64,000 nt of DNA, taken from Artemia franciscana (lineage: Eukaryota; Arthropoda; Branchiopoda; Anostraca; Artemiidae). The notes under the pieces are model-generated. The model worked only from the letters and a program-made list of their open reading frames with translations. It searched no databases and was not told the origin of the DNA. A program made the position numbers and the translations under genes. Location: NCBI RefSeq assembly GCF_032884065.1, contig NC_088871.1:45921374-45985373 (forward strand), read 5' to 3'. This document shows, one piece after another, positions 40,536-53,228 of the stretch (its first letter is position 1; each line of letters begins with the position of its first letter).

Positions 40536-42119
40536 TTTATACTAGATCTAATATTTGTTGTCTTAGGCTTGACTGCTTATACAAGTTACTTCCAACTCCT
40601 CTAAAGTTTCGAGAGTATTTACTTTTCTCTGAAAACTTGATTTTTAATTCAATCTGGAGATGAAAAAAACTAAAACAAATCATGAAAGCCTGGAAAAGAG
40701 TAGTTATAACAGTACTTTATTACCAATTAAATTAGCAATAAACGAAACGCGTAAAAGAAAACGAGAAAGAGATCACAATCACATTGTAAAATGTCAGAAC
40801 AAATAGGAAACACGAAGCCCCACTTGTTTTTTGTGAGCGAACCTCTCTCTGCTGCAGTGAAGGCTCTGGCCTATTTTGTGCCGGTGGCAAAATCTTCACT
40901 AGCACCCCTCCTTGTCTACCATAAAATTTTATGGCCAAATTTTAACAACGTTTTCATTTATTAAAATACTATTTTCAATTTATTATTTAATTACTAATTT
41001 TTTTGAATTTGTTATTTAAATTATGCAATTATTATTGATTATTTAATTTAATTGTTTGAATCCATATTATTTTATTGTTTTTAACGTATTTCTATTTTTT
41101 TAGCTGTGGCCACTACTTTATTAATAAAAATTCAAAAGTAAAAAAAACAATTTTAACTGTTAAATTATTTGTTCGAAATTTTGCACCCCTATAACTTCTG
41201 TGCCCGGGGGAAAGTGTTCTGTCCCTCTCCTAAAACCACCTCTGCTCTGCTGATAATTCTGTGGCCTTCCACATACCATTGATGCACTTTTATTGCTTTG
41301 TCCTTGTAGATGACAGTAAATTAGATTAATATTCAGGGATACACCCCTTCCCAGTCAACTCTATTCAAGAAGTATAGCCTAGCATCTAATATTTATGTCG
41401 GTACCCATTAGTCCTTTTGGGTATCTGTTGCTCATTCCTTAACATAGCTGATTTGGATTCTAAGCTAATATATTTTCAACCAAGGAGGTTATCTTTTGAA
41501 ATCTATATTCATAAACTCGCTGTCTTCCCACAGCCATTCAACTTGAACTCAAGTCAAGCAAAATCATCTAATCTTTCCCTCATAACAGGTAAAATGTATA
41601 CATTTATAATCGTGTATCTCTTCAGGGGAAAAACTCAGCAAGTGTTTATTTTGTAACAATGAATAGTTATGGTCACAACTTCAGGGAAACTATAACATTA
41701 TAATAGCAGAGGATGATAACAATATAGGTATTTGTGGACCTAGTAGACAACTTGGGTCAGATCAGGGAGGGACCAAGGGAGCACCTACCCCTCCCCCCAA
41801 AATTCAGAAATTGCATTTATCACAGAGACGGAGAGACAAAATTTGGATAAGAAGCTCAAGATTCACTGATATTCCCCCATCAACCACAAATTTTGTATCT
41901 GTTCCTGCTAGTATCTGTTCGCTCAGAATAACATAGGCAAAACCATGTAATGTTTAGGTTTTGAGCTTTCATTTCACTAGTGTCAAGGGCTATGGTATCT
42001 CTTCATTTGTCTCAGTTTAGGTAAAATAGATCTATTGAAGCCCAAAAGCATGATATGAATAAAAAATCATTTTGTATACCCAGCGTAAACTTTAAATCAG
42101 AAATCTCTTTACATATAGG
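40536..42119. other. AT-rich intergenic or intronic sequence, no gene seen
   Basis: Small ORFs at 40938-40732 (-) and 41417-41656 (+) have no motif or splice support. Positions 41166-41265 (CACCCCTATAACTTCTGTGC, CCTCTCCTAAAACCACCTCTG) look like an eroded mobile-element end. Confidence 0.45.
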
Positions 42120-42287
42120 TAAATTACAAAGGTAAGATATGCTGTCCCCCCAAAAATATCTGTATACCCCCCAAAAATAATTGCTATACGGAAACAATGG
42201 GCGAATTTCATAACTTACAGCCCTCTCCCCACAGACTCTGTGGGGTTATCTTACCCCTAAAGACATAGTTGTTTGATATTTCAACTA
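42120..42287 (-). repeat. Truncated FB1 inner fragment
   Basis: CCCCCCAAAAATAATTGC and CTTACAGCCCTCTCCCCACA with CTAAAGACATAGTTGTTTGA match the inner FB1 sequence read in reverse. It stops exactly where the FB1 copy at 42288 starts, which suggests one copy jumped into another. Confidence 0.65.
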
Positions 42288-44375
42288 TCAAACAGTTCGT
42301 GGTAACGAACTGTAGTAAGGAGCGAGCCGGCTCAATAGTAAACGAAACTCTAAAAAACGGAATTTCGATGCTAAGAGATATATCAAAAGAATTGAATTTT
42401 ATGCTGATTTTGAATATATAAGTTTCATCAAATTTAGTCTTTGTCATCAGAAGTTACGAGCCTGAGAAAATTTGCCTTATTTTGGAAAATAGGAGGAAAA
42501 CCCCCTAAAAGTCATAGGATCTTGAAGAAAATCACACCATCGCACTCAACGTATCAGAGAACCCTATAGAAAAAATTTCAAGGTCCAATCTACAAAAATG
42601 TGCGATTTCGTATTTTTTGCCACAAGACAAATCACGGGTGCGTGTTTATTCGTTTGTTTGTTTGTTTGTTATTGTTTTTTCCCCAGGGGTCATCGTATCG
42701 ACAAAGTGGTACTAGAGTGTTGCAAGAGGGCTCAATCTAACGGAAATGAAAAGTTCTAGTGCCCTTTTTAAGTGACCAAAAAAATTGGAGGTCACCTAGG
42801 TCCCCTCCCACCCTCATGTTTTTCCCAAAGTCAACGGATCAAAATTTTGAGATAGCCATTTTGTTCCGCATAGTCGAAAACCATAAAAACTATGTCTTTG
42901 GGGATGACTTAGCCCCCCAGGGCTGCAAGTTACTAACTTTGACCAATGTTTACATACAGCAATGGTTATTGGGAAGTGTACCGACGTTTTCAGGGGATTG
43001 TTTTGTTTGGATGTGGGGTTGAGGGGAGGGGGCTATGTGGGAGGATCTTTCCTTGGAGGAATATTTCATGGGGGAAGAGAAATTCAATGAAAAGGGCGCA
43101 GGATTTTCTACCATTACTATTTTGAAAAAACAATGAAAATATAAACATGAAAATGTTTTTTCAATTGAAAGTAAGGAAAAGCATTAAAACTTAAAACGAA
43201 CAGAGATTATTACGCATATGAGGGGTTCTAGAAGATAAATACTTCGCTCTTTATGCTAAATTATTTTTAGTAATTTCAACTATTTATTCTACGGCCTTTC
43301 TGATTCAGGGGTCATTCTTAAAGAATTGGGACAAAACTTAAGATTTAGTGTGAAGAGCGAGGTATTAACGAGGGGATAAACCCCCTCATATATATAATCA
43401 AAAATATAAGAATATAAAAGTTTGTTACGTAAGTTAATTCTGAAGTTACGTATATTTTTACTAATAAAAACCTTCGTTAAAAATTAAGTTCTAGTTGCCT
43501 TTTTAAGTAACCGAAAAATTGGAGGGCAACTAGGTCTCCTTCCCCACCCCTTATTTCTCAAAATCGTCTGATCAAAACTAAGAGAAAGTCATTTAGACAT
43601 GCATTAATTAAAAACTTTCAGAAATTAAATAAAAAAACATGTTTTTTGAAATGAAAGTAAGGAGTATTTAAGATTTGGTGTGAACAGGAATTACTCCGTA
43701 TACGAAATGGGTTCTAAAAATACTTTTGCATAAAGAGCGAGGTATTTAAAGAAGGTATTAAAGAGGGGACAGACCCCCTCATATATATAATCAAAAATAT
43801 AAGAGTTTGTTACGTAAGTTAATTCTTAAGTTACGTATATTTTTTACTAATAAGAACGTTCGTTAAAAATTAAAAGTTCTAGTTGCCTTTTCAAGTAACC
43901 GAAAAATTGGAGGGCAACTAGGCCTCCCTCCCATCCCTTATTTCTCAAAATCGTCTGATCAAAACTAATATAAAGCCATTTAGCCAAAAAAAAGAATTAA
44001 TATGCAAATTTCATTTTAATAATTTATGTACGGAGAGCCAAAATCAAACATGCATTAATTCAAAAACGTTCAGAAATTAAATAAAAAAAAAAACTAGTTT
44101 TTTAACTGAAAGTAAGGAGCGACATTAAAACTTAAACGACATTAACGAACTGGAATTACTCTGTATATGAAATGGGTTGTCCCCTCCGCAATCCCTCGCT
44201 CTTTATGCTAAAGTTTGACTCTTTGCCACAAATCTATTTTTTAAAGCAATTAAAAACTTTAGCGTAAACAGCGAAGGATTGCAGAGGGGACAACCCATTT
44301 CATATACGGAGTAATTTCTGTTCGTTTTAAGTTTTAATGTCGCTCCTTACTTTCAGTTAAAAAACTAGTTTTTTT
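42288..44375 (+). mobile_element. FB1 element, long copy with internal duplication
   Basis: The left end is TCAAACAGTTCGTGG with the CAGTTCGT/ACGAACTG palindrome. The inner part runs through GTGCCCTTTTTAAGTGACC and GAGATAGCCATTTTGTTCCG. From 43390 to 44090 a block with GTTACGTAAGTTAATTCT and CCGAAAAATTGGAGGGCAAC is present twice, about 395 bases apart. The right end is the long hairpin, arms about 44090-44213 and 44254-44374. No coding capacity; ORF 42759-43022 is a repeat reading. Confidence 0.85.
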
Positions 44376-44966
44376 TTTATCTAATCTTCATTAAGGCTCC
44401 TGTGACCATATTCACATAACGGATAAGTTGCAAGCAGACATAAAAATAACATAGGTCCATCTCGGTCTTCATGAAGCAATACAACCAATATTATTTTCAA
44501 AATTAATCGTCTCCGTTGAGATCTGCTTCTCCACTGAGGGCTTGTGTCCTCAACACAAAAATTTTCGTAAATTAGTGCCCTTTGACCCACAGACTTATAA
44601 ATGTACTTCCCGAGCCGTTAGAAAAAAGGTTTTTGTCCATTTTCAGTCCCAGTTTTGGGTGAACAGATATTTATTTATTTTTTTTTTTTTTTTATTATTT
44701 GGTTCCATTTAGCCTAACAACAGTCAAACATAACTTTCAAGCCGAAAAATCAATAAGTTTTTGTTCGTTACTAACAGAACTTTTCTTATATTTTCATTTT
44801 TGTATCAGCTCAAGGGTCGAATAAGTTGGATACTCTCTACTTTGAACCGGTCAATTCGCTGTGAACTTGTTGAGATATTTCGTTTTGATGCTAGTCATTC
44901 AGTCCCACCAAATTCTACTCAGTAAGCAAAAAAAGGAAAAAAGTAAGCAGCACAATTGTCTAGAAG
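44376..44966. other. Unassigned sequence before the assembly gap
   Basis: Contains a 69-codon minus-strand frame at 44590-44381 (RSRSQRRRLILKIILVVLLH in part) with no recognisable domain or splice context; I do not call it. A T-rich run lies at 44670-44690. Confidence 0.4.
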
Positions 44967-44978
44967 NNNNNNNNNNNN
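44967..44978. other. Assembly gap, 12 Ns
   Basis: Twelve consecutive N characters. The true distance may differ, so structures crossing this point should not be measured. Confidence 0.99.
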
Positions 44979-46660
<1,682 letters not shown>

Positions 46661-46764
46661 TGGTGATTGTTTGAACTTCCTTTTCCTTTACTTAGATTCA
46701 ATTAGCTTTGCGAGTCAGCTTTTCCAGTCTTATGCAACCTATGATTGTAAAACTTAACGATAGG

Positions 46765-46906
46765 TCAAGTTAGACTATGTTAGTTTAGATTAGGTTTAGT
46801 TAGATTAGGTAAGGTTGAATATGGTTCTAAACATCAGAAATGGGTTAAAAACCTAACTTAAGCTAGCCTAAACCAACCTAACCTCGTCTAACCTAATCTA
46901 ATCTAG
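46765..46906. repeat. TTAGG-like patch in inverted orientation
   Basis: 46765-46815 is made of GTTAGATTAGG, TTTAGTTAGATTAGG-type words; 46850-46906 is the complement type (AACCTAACTT, CCAACCTAACCTCGTCTAAC, CTAATCTAATCTA). The two parts form an imperfect inverted repeat around about 35 bases. The words resemble the arthropod telomere unit TTAGG but are not a regular array. Confidence 0.6.
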
Positions 46907-46992
46907 TATGGCATCATCAAACCTTGCATTAAATTGAAAAAAAAATGACTGGCAACACTGACTAAATCCAAGGAGAAAAAAAAGGTATCTCG

Positions 46993-47012
46993 GACATTCA
47001 CCGGTGAATGTC
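46993..47012. repeat. Perfect 20-bp palindrome
   Basis: GACATTCACCGGTGAATGTC is its own reverse complement. The right half with TTTATTAACCAA resembles the terminus of the FB3 element (ATGAATGTC, ATTAACTA), so it may be a relic of two FB3 ends. Confidence 0.85.
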
Positions 47013-47042
47013 TTTATTAACCAATTTGCGGACACTCATCAT

Positions 47043-47045
<3 letters not shown>

Positions 47046-47120
<75 letters not shown>
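47046..47120. repeat. (TA)n array beside the Helitron 3' end
   Basis: 75 bases of pure TA. The adjacent Helitron terminus ends CTAG followed by T on the minus strand, so this array is the insertion target side. Confidence 0.97.
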
Positions 47121-47121
<1 letters not shown>

Positions 47122-47245
47122 TAGCTGTTGGGGTGGCGCTTCGCGCCACCCCAACACCTAGTTGGTGGGGGCGCTTCGCGCCCCCCCCAAGCCCCCCCGC
47201 GCGCGTAAGTCGTTACGCGCCATATTAGTTACGCGCCATTGTAGT
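47121..47245 (-). mobile_element. Helitron 3' terminus with duplicated hairpin and CTAG
   Basis: On the minus strand the element ends with a perfect 14-bp stem (47126-47139 with 47143-47156, loop of three) and CTAG at 47124-47121, followed by T, as expected for Helitron ends that insert between A and T. Just inside is a second CTAG (47161-47158) preceded by a second hairpin with the same GCGC-loop-GCGC core (stem of 13 with one mismatch). Further inside are CGTAACGACTTACGCGCGCG and two GGCGCGTAA words. The block is strikingly GC-rich. A related, eroded copy lies at 63527-63598 on the plus strand. Confidence 0.85.
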
Positions 47246-47271
47246 TGTGTCCCTATGTCCCACCTGTGAAT

Positions 47272-47273
47272 AT

Positions 47274-47360
<87 letters not shown>
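47272..47360. repeat. (TA)n array inside the Helitron module
   Basis: About 89 bases of TA between the GC-rich 3' block and the helicase fragment. The 63.4 kb copy has its (TA)n at the same place. Confidence 0.97.
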
Positions 47361-47364
<4 letters not shown>

Positions 47365-47475
47365 ACATATAATGGTCCATGGGAAAACAATCCGTATTCA
47401 GATCTATACCTCATGATTCTAATGATTGCCCTTGAGCTTTGTTGATGGTGATTGCTAATCGACCATTCCCTGAGT
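47361..47475 (-). pseudogene. Helitron helicase C-terminal fragment, copy 1
   Basis: Minus strand reads RLAITINKAQGQSLES, stop, GIDLNTDC and then a frameshift before the LYVA block, the last motifs of a Pif1-type (superfamily 1B) Helitron helicase. It is cut by the (TA)n array inside the LYVACSR motif. The plus-strand ORF here is antisense to it. Confidence 0.85.
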
Positions 47476-47484
47476 CGCCATCGT

Positions 47485-47800
47485 CATTTATATATCCCCC
47501 TGTGCACCCCGGCGTCCCCTTTGTAGTTATGTCCCTGTGTCCCGGTCGTCATTTATATTCCCTGTGTCCCGGTCGTCATTTGTGTCCCGGTGTTCCAGTC
47601 TGTGATTTCTCTTTGAGTGTCCCGGGCGTCATTTATATTCCTTGTGTCCCGGTGTCCCGGTCGTCATTTATATCCCCCTGTGCCCCCCGGCGTCCCCATT
47701 GTAGTTGTGTCCCTGTGTCCCGGTCGTCATTTATATTCCCTGTGTCCCGGTCGTCATTTGTATCCCGGTGTCCCGGTCTGTATATACATTCGTTTTTTAG
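47485..47800 (-). repeat. Minisatellite GTGTCCCGGTCGTCATTT
   Basis: Tandem units of about 18-40 bases built from CCCTGTGTCCCGGTCGTCAT with TTATATT or TTGT spacers, about eight copies. The long plus-strand ORF 47439-48017 (Pro/Ser/Arg-rich, then Phe-rich) is a translation of this repeat and of the T-rich tract and is not a protein gene. Confidence 0.9.
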
Positions 47801-48404
47801 TTTTGTTTTTCTCCTTTATTTTTTTCCTTTTTTCTTTTTTTTCTTTTTTAGTTTATTTAGATTTTTAGATTTTTTAGTTTTTTTATTAGTTTTTAGTTTT
47901 TTTGTAGTTTTTACCATTTTTTTAGTTTTTTTAGTTTTTTTTTTTTTTACTTATGTCCTGGTCGTCATTTATACTCCCTGTGTCCCGGTCGTCATTTGTG
48001 TCTCGGTGCTTTGTTGATTGCTAATTTATATTTATAATATATTTATATTTATATTTATATTTTTTATATTTATTAATATTTTTTTAGTTTTCTTTTTCTC
48101 TTATTTTTCAGTTTTTTCCTTTTTTTTAGTTTTTTCTTTTTTAGTTTTTAGTTTTTTTTTGTTTTTTACCTTTTTTTAGCTTTTTTAGTTTTTTTAGTTT
48201 TTTAGCTTTTTTAGTTTTTTTATTAGTTTTTAGTTTTTTTTTTAGTTTTTGCCTTTTTTTAGTTTTTTCAGTTTTTTTTTAGTTTTTAGTTTTTTACCTT
48301 TTTTTAGTTTTTTTTAGTTTTTTAGCTTTTTTAGTTTTTTTTCTTTTTAGTTTTTTTTGTAGTTTTTACCTTTTTTAGTTTTTTTTCTTCTTTTGTATTA
48401 GTGT
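47801..48404. repeat. T-rich low-complexity tract (TTTTTTAG words)
   Basis: About 600 bases of TTTTTTAGTTTTT and TTTTTACCTTTTTTAG words, continued in further segments at 48500-48820, 49260-49345, 49905-50055 and 50195-50815. The opposite strand is A-rich with AAAACTAAAA. Strand composition is extremely skewed over 3 kb. Confidence 0.9.
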
Positions 48405-49027
<623 letters not shown>

Positions 49028-49028
49028 T

Positions 49029-49232
49029 TTAACTACGTAAAACTTGCGAATATACAACATTCTTTGCTGTCCCATTGTCTGTGCATATAAATAGATTGTC
49101 AGGTTTACCGACTCTTGAACATGCAACATATAATGGTCCATGGGAAAACAATCCGTATTCAGATCTATACCTCATGATTCTAATGATTGCCCTTGAGCTT
49201 TGTTGATGGTGATTGCTAATCGACCATTCCCT
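49029..49232 (-). pseudogene. Helitron helicase C-terminal fragment, copy 2
   Basis: The minus strand carries the full end of the helicase: RLAITINKAQGQSLES, an in-frame TGA, GIDLNTDC, then after a one-T deletion LYVACSRVGKPDNLFIC and TDNGTAKNVVYSQVLRS with a terminal stop at about 49030. The TINKAQGQS block is motif V/VI of Pif1-type helicases. The stop and the deletion kill it. Confidence 0.88.
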
Positions 49233-49447
49233 GAGTCGCCATCGTCATTTATATATCCATCGTATTTTATATATTTTTTTCTTTTTAGTTTTTTTGTAGT
49301 TTTTACCTTTTTTTTTAGTTTTTTTAGTTTTTTTTTACTTATGTCCTGGTCGTCATTTATACTCCCTGTGTCCCGGTGCTTTGTTGATTGCTAATCGAAC
49401 ATTCCTTTTGTCACGGTCGCTTTCTCTTTGAGTGTCGTCATTTATTT

Positions 49448-49590
49448 AGATTGTCAGGTTTACCGACTCTTGAACATGCAACATATAATTGTCCATGGGA
49501 AAAACAATCCATATTCAGATCTATACCTCATGATTCTAATGATTGCCCTTGAGCTTTGTTGATGGTGATTGCTAATTGAACATTCCCTGT
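49448..49590 (-). pseudogene. Helitron helicase C-terminal fragment, copy 3
   Basis: Same sequence family as copy 2 (VACSRVGKPDNL to AITINKAQGQS) but ended at GTCAGGTTTACC on one side and joined on the other to the CGGTCGTCATTT minisatellite. A shorter fourth piece is at 49700-49752. Confidence 0.82.
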
Positions 49591-50196
49591 GTCCCGGTCG
49601 TCATTTATATTCCCAGTATCCCGGTCGTCATTTGTGTCCCAGTGTTCCAGTCTGTAATTTCTCTTTGAGCGTCCCGTTCGTCTTTGTTTGATGGTGAGCT
49701 TTGTTGCCCCTTGAGCTTTGTTGATGGTGATTGCTAATCGAACATTGCCTGTGTCCCCGTCGTCATTTATGTCCCCCCTGTGCGCCCGGCGTCACCGTTG
49801 TAGTTGTGTCCCTGCGTCCCGGTCGTCATTTATATTCCCTGTGTCCCGGTCGTCATCCCGGTATACATTCGTTTTTGAATTGGTATATGATGAAATAAAT
49901 TTTTAATTTTTTCCCTTATTTTCCGTTTAGTTTTTTTTTATTGGTTTTGGCCTTTTTTTAGGTTTTTTAGTTTTTTTATTTTTTCTTTTTAGTTTTTTTT
50001 TGAAGTTTTTATCTTTTTAGTTTTTTTTATTTTTATTTATATTTTTTTAGTTTTCTTTTTCGTCATTTATGTCCCCCCTGTGCCCCCGGCGTCACCGTTG
50101 TAGTTGTGTCCCTGCGTCCCGGTCGTCATTTATATTCCCTGTGTCCCGGTCGTCATCCCGGTATACATTCGTTTTTGAATTGGTATATGATGAAAT
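49591..50196 (-). repeat. Minisatellite and a 300-bp tandem duplication
   Basis: CGTCATTTATGTCCCCCCTG through GAATTGGTATATGATGAAAT occurs at about 49760-49897 and again at about 50059-50196, with T-rich sequence between. Both copies contain GTGTCCCGGTCGTCAT units. ORF 49718-49906 reads over it. Confidence 0.88.
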
Positions 50197-50812
50197 AATT
50201 TTTTAATTTTTTCCCTTTTTTTCCTTTTAGTTTTTTTTTATTGGTTTTGACCTTTTTTTAGGTTTTTTATTTTTTTTATTTTTTCTTTTTAGTTTTTTTT
50301 GAAGTTTTTATCTTTTTAGTTTTTTTATCTTTATTTATATTTTTTTAGTTTTCTTTTTCTCCTTTATTTTTCAGTTTTTTCCTTTTTTTAGTTTTTTTTC
50401 TTTTTTAGTTCTTTTAGTTTTTACCTTTTTTAGTTTTTTTTAGTTTTTTAGATAAAATTTTTTTTTAGTTTTTTTCCTTTTTTCTTTTTAGTTTTTTATT
50501 GGTTTTTACCTTTTTTTTTAGCTTTTTCAGTTTTTTTTCGTTTTTTCTTTTTACTTTTTTAGTTTTTATCTTTTTTTTTTTTTTTTTTTTATTAATTTTA
50601 TTAGTTTTCTTTTTCTCTTCTATTTTTCAGTTTTTTCCTTTTTTTAAGTTTTTTTTTTAGTTTTTAGTTTAGGTTTTTTTTTAGTTTTTAGTTTTTTAGT
50701 TTTTTTAGTTTTTTAGCTTTTTTATTTTTTTATTAGTTTTTAGTTTTTTTTGTAGTTTTTGCCTTTTTTCAGTTTTTTCAGTTTTTTTTTAGTTTTTAGT
50801 TTTTTACCTTTT
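50197..50812. repeat. T-rich low-complexity tract, right segment
   Basis: Same TTTTTTAG and CCTTTTTTTAG words as at 47.8 kb, including an uninterrupted run of over 20 T near 50573-50590. Confidence 0.88.
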
Positions 50813-50885
50813 TTAGCCTAACCAGGATTTGAACCTGGGACCTTCATTCTCCGTTCTGACACCCTCTCTCATCGAGTGACTACTC
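50813..50885 (-). other. tRNA-like 3' half, possible SINE head or tRNA pseudogene
   Basis: On the minus strand CCAGGTTCAAATCCTGG forms a perfect T arm with a canonical B-box (GGTTCAAATCC), preceded by AACGGAGAATGAAGGTCC and followed by TTAGGCTA and then the A-rich tract. I cannot fold a good acceptor stem or D arm, so it is not called as a functional tRNA. Confidence 0.5.
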
Positions 50886-51039
50886 CAAAATGTTCATTTT
50901 GGTGTTTTAAATGGTATATTATTAACCAAATTAATGTGTTTTACAATATACTAAGCATCGTCAAAGCAAAAATGATGGCAACTAATTTCATGACGTCAGC
51001 CGAAACATGACGTCACCTGATCCACGATCCACAGACAAC

Positions 51040-51041
<2 letters not shown>
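50886..51041 (-). mobile_element. Helitron 5'-end-like segment
   Basis: Minus strand from the (TA)n reads AAATAAGTTGTCTGTGGATC, then GGTGACGTCATGTTTCGGC and TGACGTCATG. It parallels the segments at 48.4-48.9 kb and at 62.69 kb. Confidence 0.6.

Positions 51042-51125
<84 letters not shown>
51042..51125. repeat. (TA)n array
   Basis: About 84 bases of pure TA at the outer side of the 5'-end-like segment. Confidence 0.97.
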
Positions 51126-51128
<3 letters not shown>

Positions 51129-51414
51129 TTATTGCATATATATAAACAGATTTGAGCCCACAGATGACATTCATGCATTTTCTAATAACTAGAGCATATA
51201 GATCATGCCTAGAAAAGAACGGGAGTTACTTTTCCATCTCCTCAATCACATTCCCTTTGATGTGCCATTATTTGTTGAGGTCATATCTAAAGGAAAAAAA
51301 TAAGTTAAAAATCAAGCTTTTACTTTAAAATGAAATATTTATTATTAACTCACAAATCGTTTTAAATCACAGTTTTGGGCTAGGGGGTAGCACTGGCTCT
51401 ATCTGTGATTAAAT
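51126..51414. other. Spacer, no feature seen
   Basis: AT-rich sequence between the Helitron debris and an FB1 copy; no signal recognised. Confidence 0.4.
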
Positions 51415-53117
51415 AAAAAAAACAAGTTTTTTAAATGAAAGTAAGGAGCGATATTAAAACTTAAAACGAACAGAAATTACTCCGTATATGAAAGGGGCTT
51501 TTCCTTCTCAACGCCCCGCTCTTTACGCTAAAGTTTGACTCTTTCTCTTAACTCTACATTTTAAAACAGTAAAATACTTTAGCGTAAAGAGCAGGGCGTT
51601 GAGAAGGAAAAGCCCCTTTCATATACGGAGTAATTTCTGTTCGTTTTAAGTCGTTTTAATGTCGCTCCTTACTTTCATTTAAAAAACTTGTTTTTTTTTA
51701 TTTAATTTCTGAACGTTTTTGAATCAATGCATGTTTTGATTTTGGCTCTCCGCAGAGGAATAATTAAAACGAAATTTGTATATTTATTTTTTTGGCTAAA
51801 TGGCTTTCTCATAACTTTGATCGAATGATTTTGAGAAAAAAAAGAGCGGGGGAGGAAGCCTAGTTGCCCTCTGATTTTCGGTTAATTAAAAAGGCAACTA
51901 GAACTTTAATTTTTTACGAATCTTTTTATAAGTAAAAGATATACGTAACGTATAAATCAGCTTACGTAAAGAACTTTTGTATTCTCATGTTTTTATTACA
52001 TATATGAGGGGGTTCGCCCCCTCGTCAGTACCTCACTCTTTACACTAAAGCTTAAATTTTGTCCCAATTCATTAAGAATGGCCCCTGAATCACAAAAACC
52101 GCAGAGTAAACAGTTGAAATTACTAAAAATACTTTAGCGTAAAGAGCGAGGTATTAGGAGGAGGTGAGCCCCTCATATGGGTAATAATTTCTGTTCGTTT
52201 TAAGTTTTAATGCTGCTGCTTACTTCCAGCTGAAAAAAACTTTTTCATATTTATTTTCTCATTGTTTTTTTAAGTAATGCTAGTAAATCCTGCGCTCTCT
52301 TCATGGAAATTTTCTTCCCCCATGACCAATTCCTCGATGGAAAGTTCCCCCAGCATATCCCCCTCTTCTCAACCCCTGTCTCCAACCAAAAAATCCTCCT
52401 GAAAACGCCTGTACACTTCCCAATAACCATTACTATATGTAAGCGCTGGTCAAAGTTTTGAACTTGTAACCCCTCCCACGGGGACTGTGGGGGCGTAAGT
52501 CGTCCCCAAAGACATAGTTATAAGGTTTTTCGACTACGTTGAATAAAATGGCTATCTCAGAACTTTGATCCGTTGACTTTGGGAAAATCATTAGCGTGGG
52601 AGGGGGCCTAGGTTCCCTTCAATTTTTTTGGTCACTTAAAAAGGGCACTAGAACTTTTCATTTCCGTTAGAATGAGCCCTCTCGCAACATTCTAGGACAA
52701 ATGGGTCGATACGATCACCCCTGGAAAAAAAAACAAAAAAACAAAAAACAAACAAATAAACACGCATCCGTGATCTACCTTCAGGCAAAAACTATAAAAT
52801 TCCACATTTTTGTAGATAGGAGCTTGAAACTTCTACAGTAGGGTCCTGGTACGCTGAATCTGATGGTGTGATTTTCGTTAAGATTCTATGACCTTTAGGG
52901 GGTGTTTCCCCCTATTTTCTAAAATAAGGCAGATATTCTCAGGCTCGTAACTTTTGATGGGTACGACTAAAATTGACGGAACTTATATATTTAAAATCAG
53001 CATTAAAATGCGATTCTTTTGCTGTAACCATTGGTACCAAAACTAAATTTTTTAGAGTTTTGGTTACTATTGAGCCGGGTCGCTCCTTACTACAGTTCGT
53101 TACCACGAACTGTTTGA
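51415..53117 (-). mobile_element. FB1 element, near-complete minus copy
   Basis: Left is the long hairpin, arms 51415-51533 and 51577-51699 with a 43-base loop and only a few mismatches plus one small insertion. The inner part follows (CCTGAATCACAAAAACCG, ATGGAAATTTTCTTCCCCC, GAATGAGCCCTCTCGCAAC). Right is the palindromic terminus, CAGTTCGTTACCACGAACTG then TTTGA at 53117. No open frame longer than repeat noise. Confidence 0.88.
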
Positions 53118-53228
53118 TTTGAAGAAGACTCTTATCATCGGTTTAAGTTAATATTGTTTTCTTGAATACTGAATTAGTTTTCAATTATCATTTAATAAGA
53201 AGTCTCAATTAGCAGTTAATAGCTTTAG

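Noticed and set aside
40536..41265. Coding exon around 40938-40732
   Set aside because: The frame lacks splice consensus and the area resembles eroded repeat sequence with mobile-element-like GC-rich ends.
44381..44590. 69-codon minus-strand ORF near the assembly gap
   Set aside because: No domain, no acceptor or donor of quality, and the neighbouring sequence is repeat or gap; kept only as unassigned sequence.
46765..46906. True telomere
   Set aside because: Words are irregular, inverted and only about 140 bases long within interspersed sequence.
47439..48017. 192-codon open frame, longest in the window
   Set aside because: It translates the GTGTCCCGGTCGTCATTT minisatellite (SRSSFI, CPGRHLY repeats) and then a T-rich tract (poly-Phe). 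The real sequence there is antisense to a Helitron helicase fragment.
50813..50885. Functional tRNA gene
   Set aside because: Only the T arm folds; no acceptor stem or D arm is visible.
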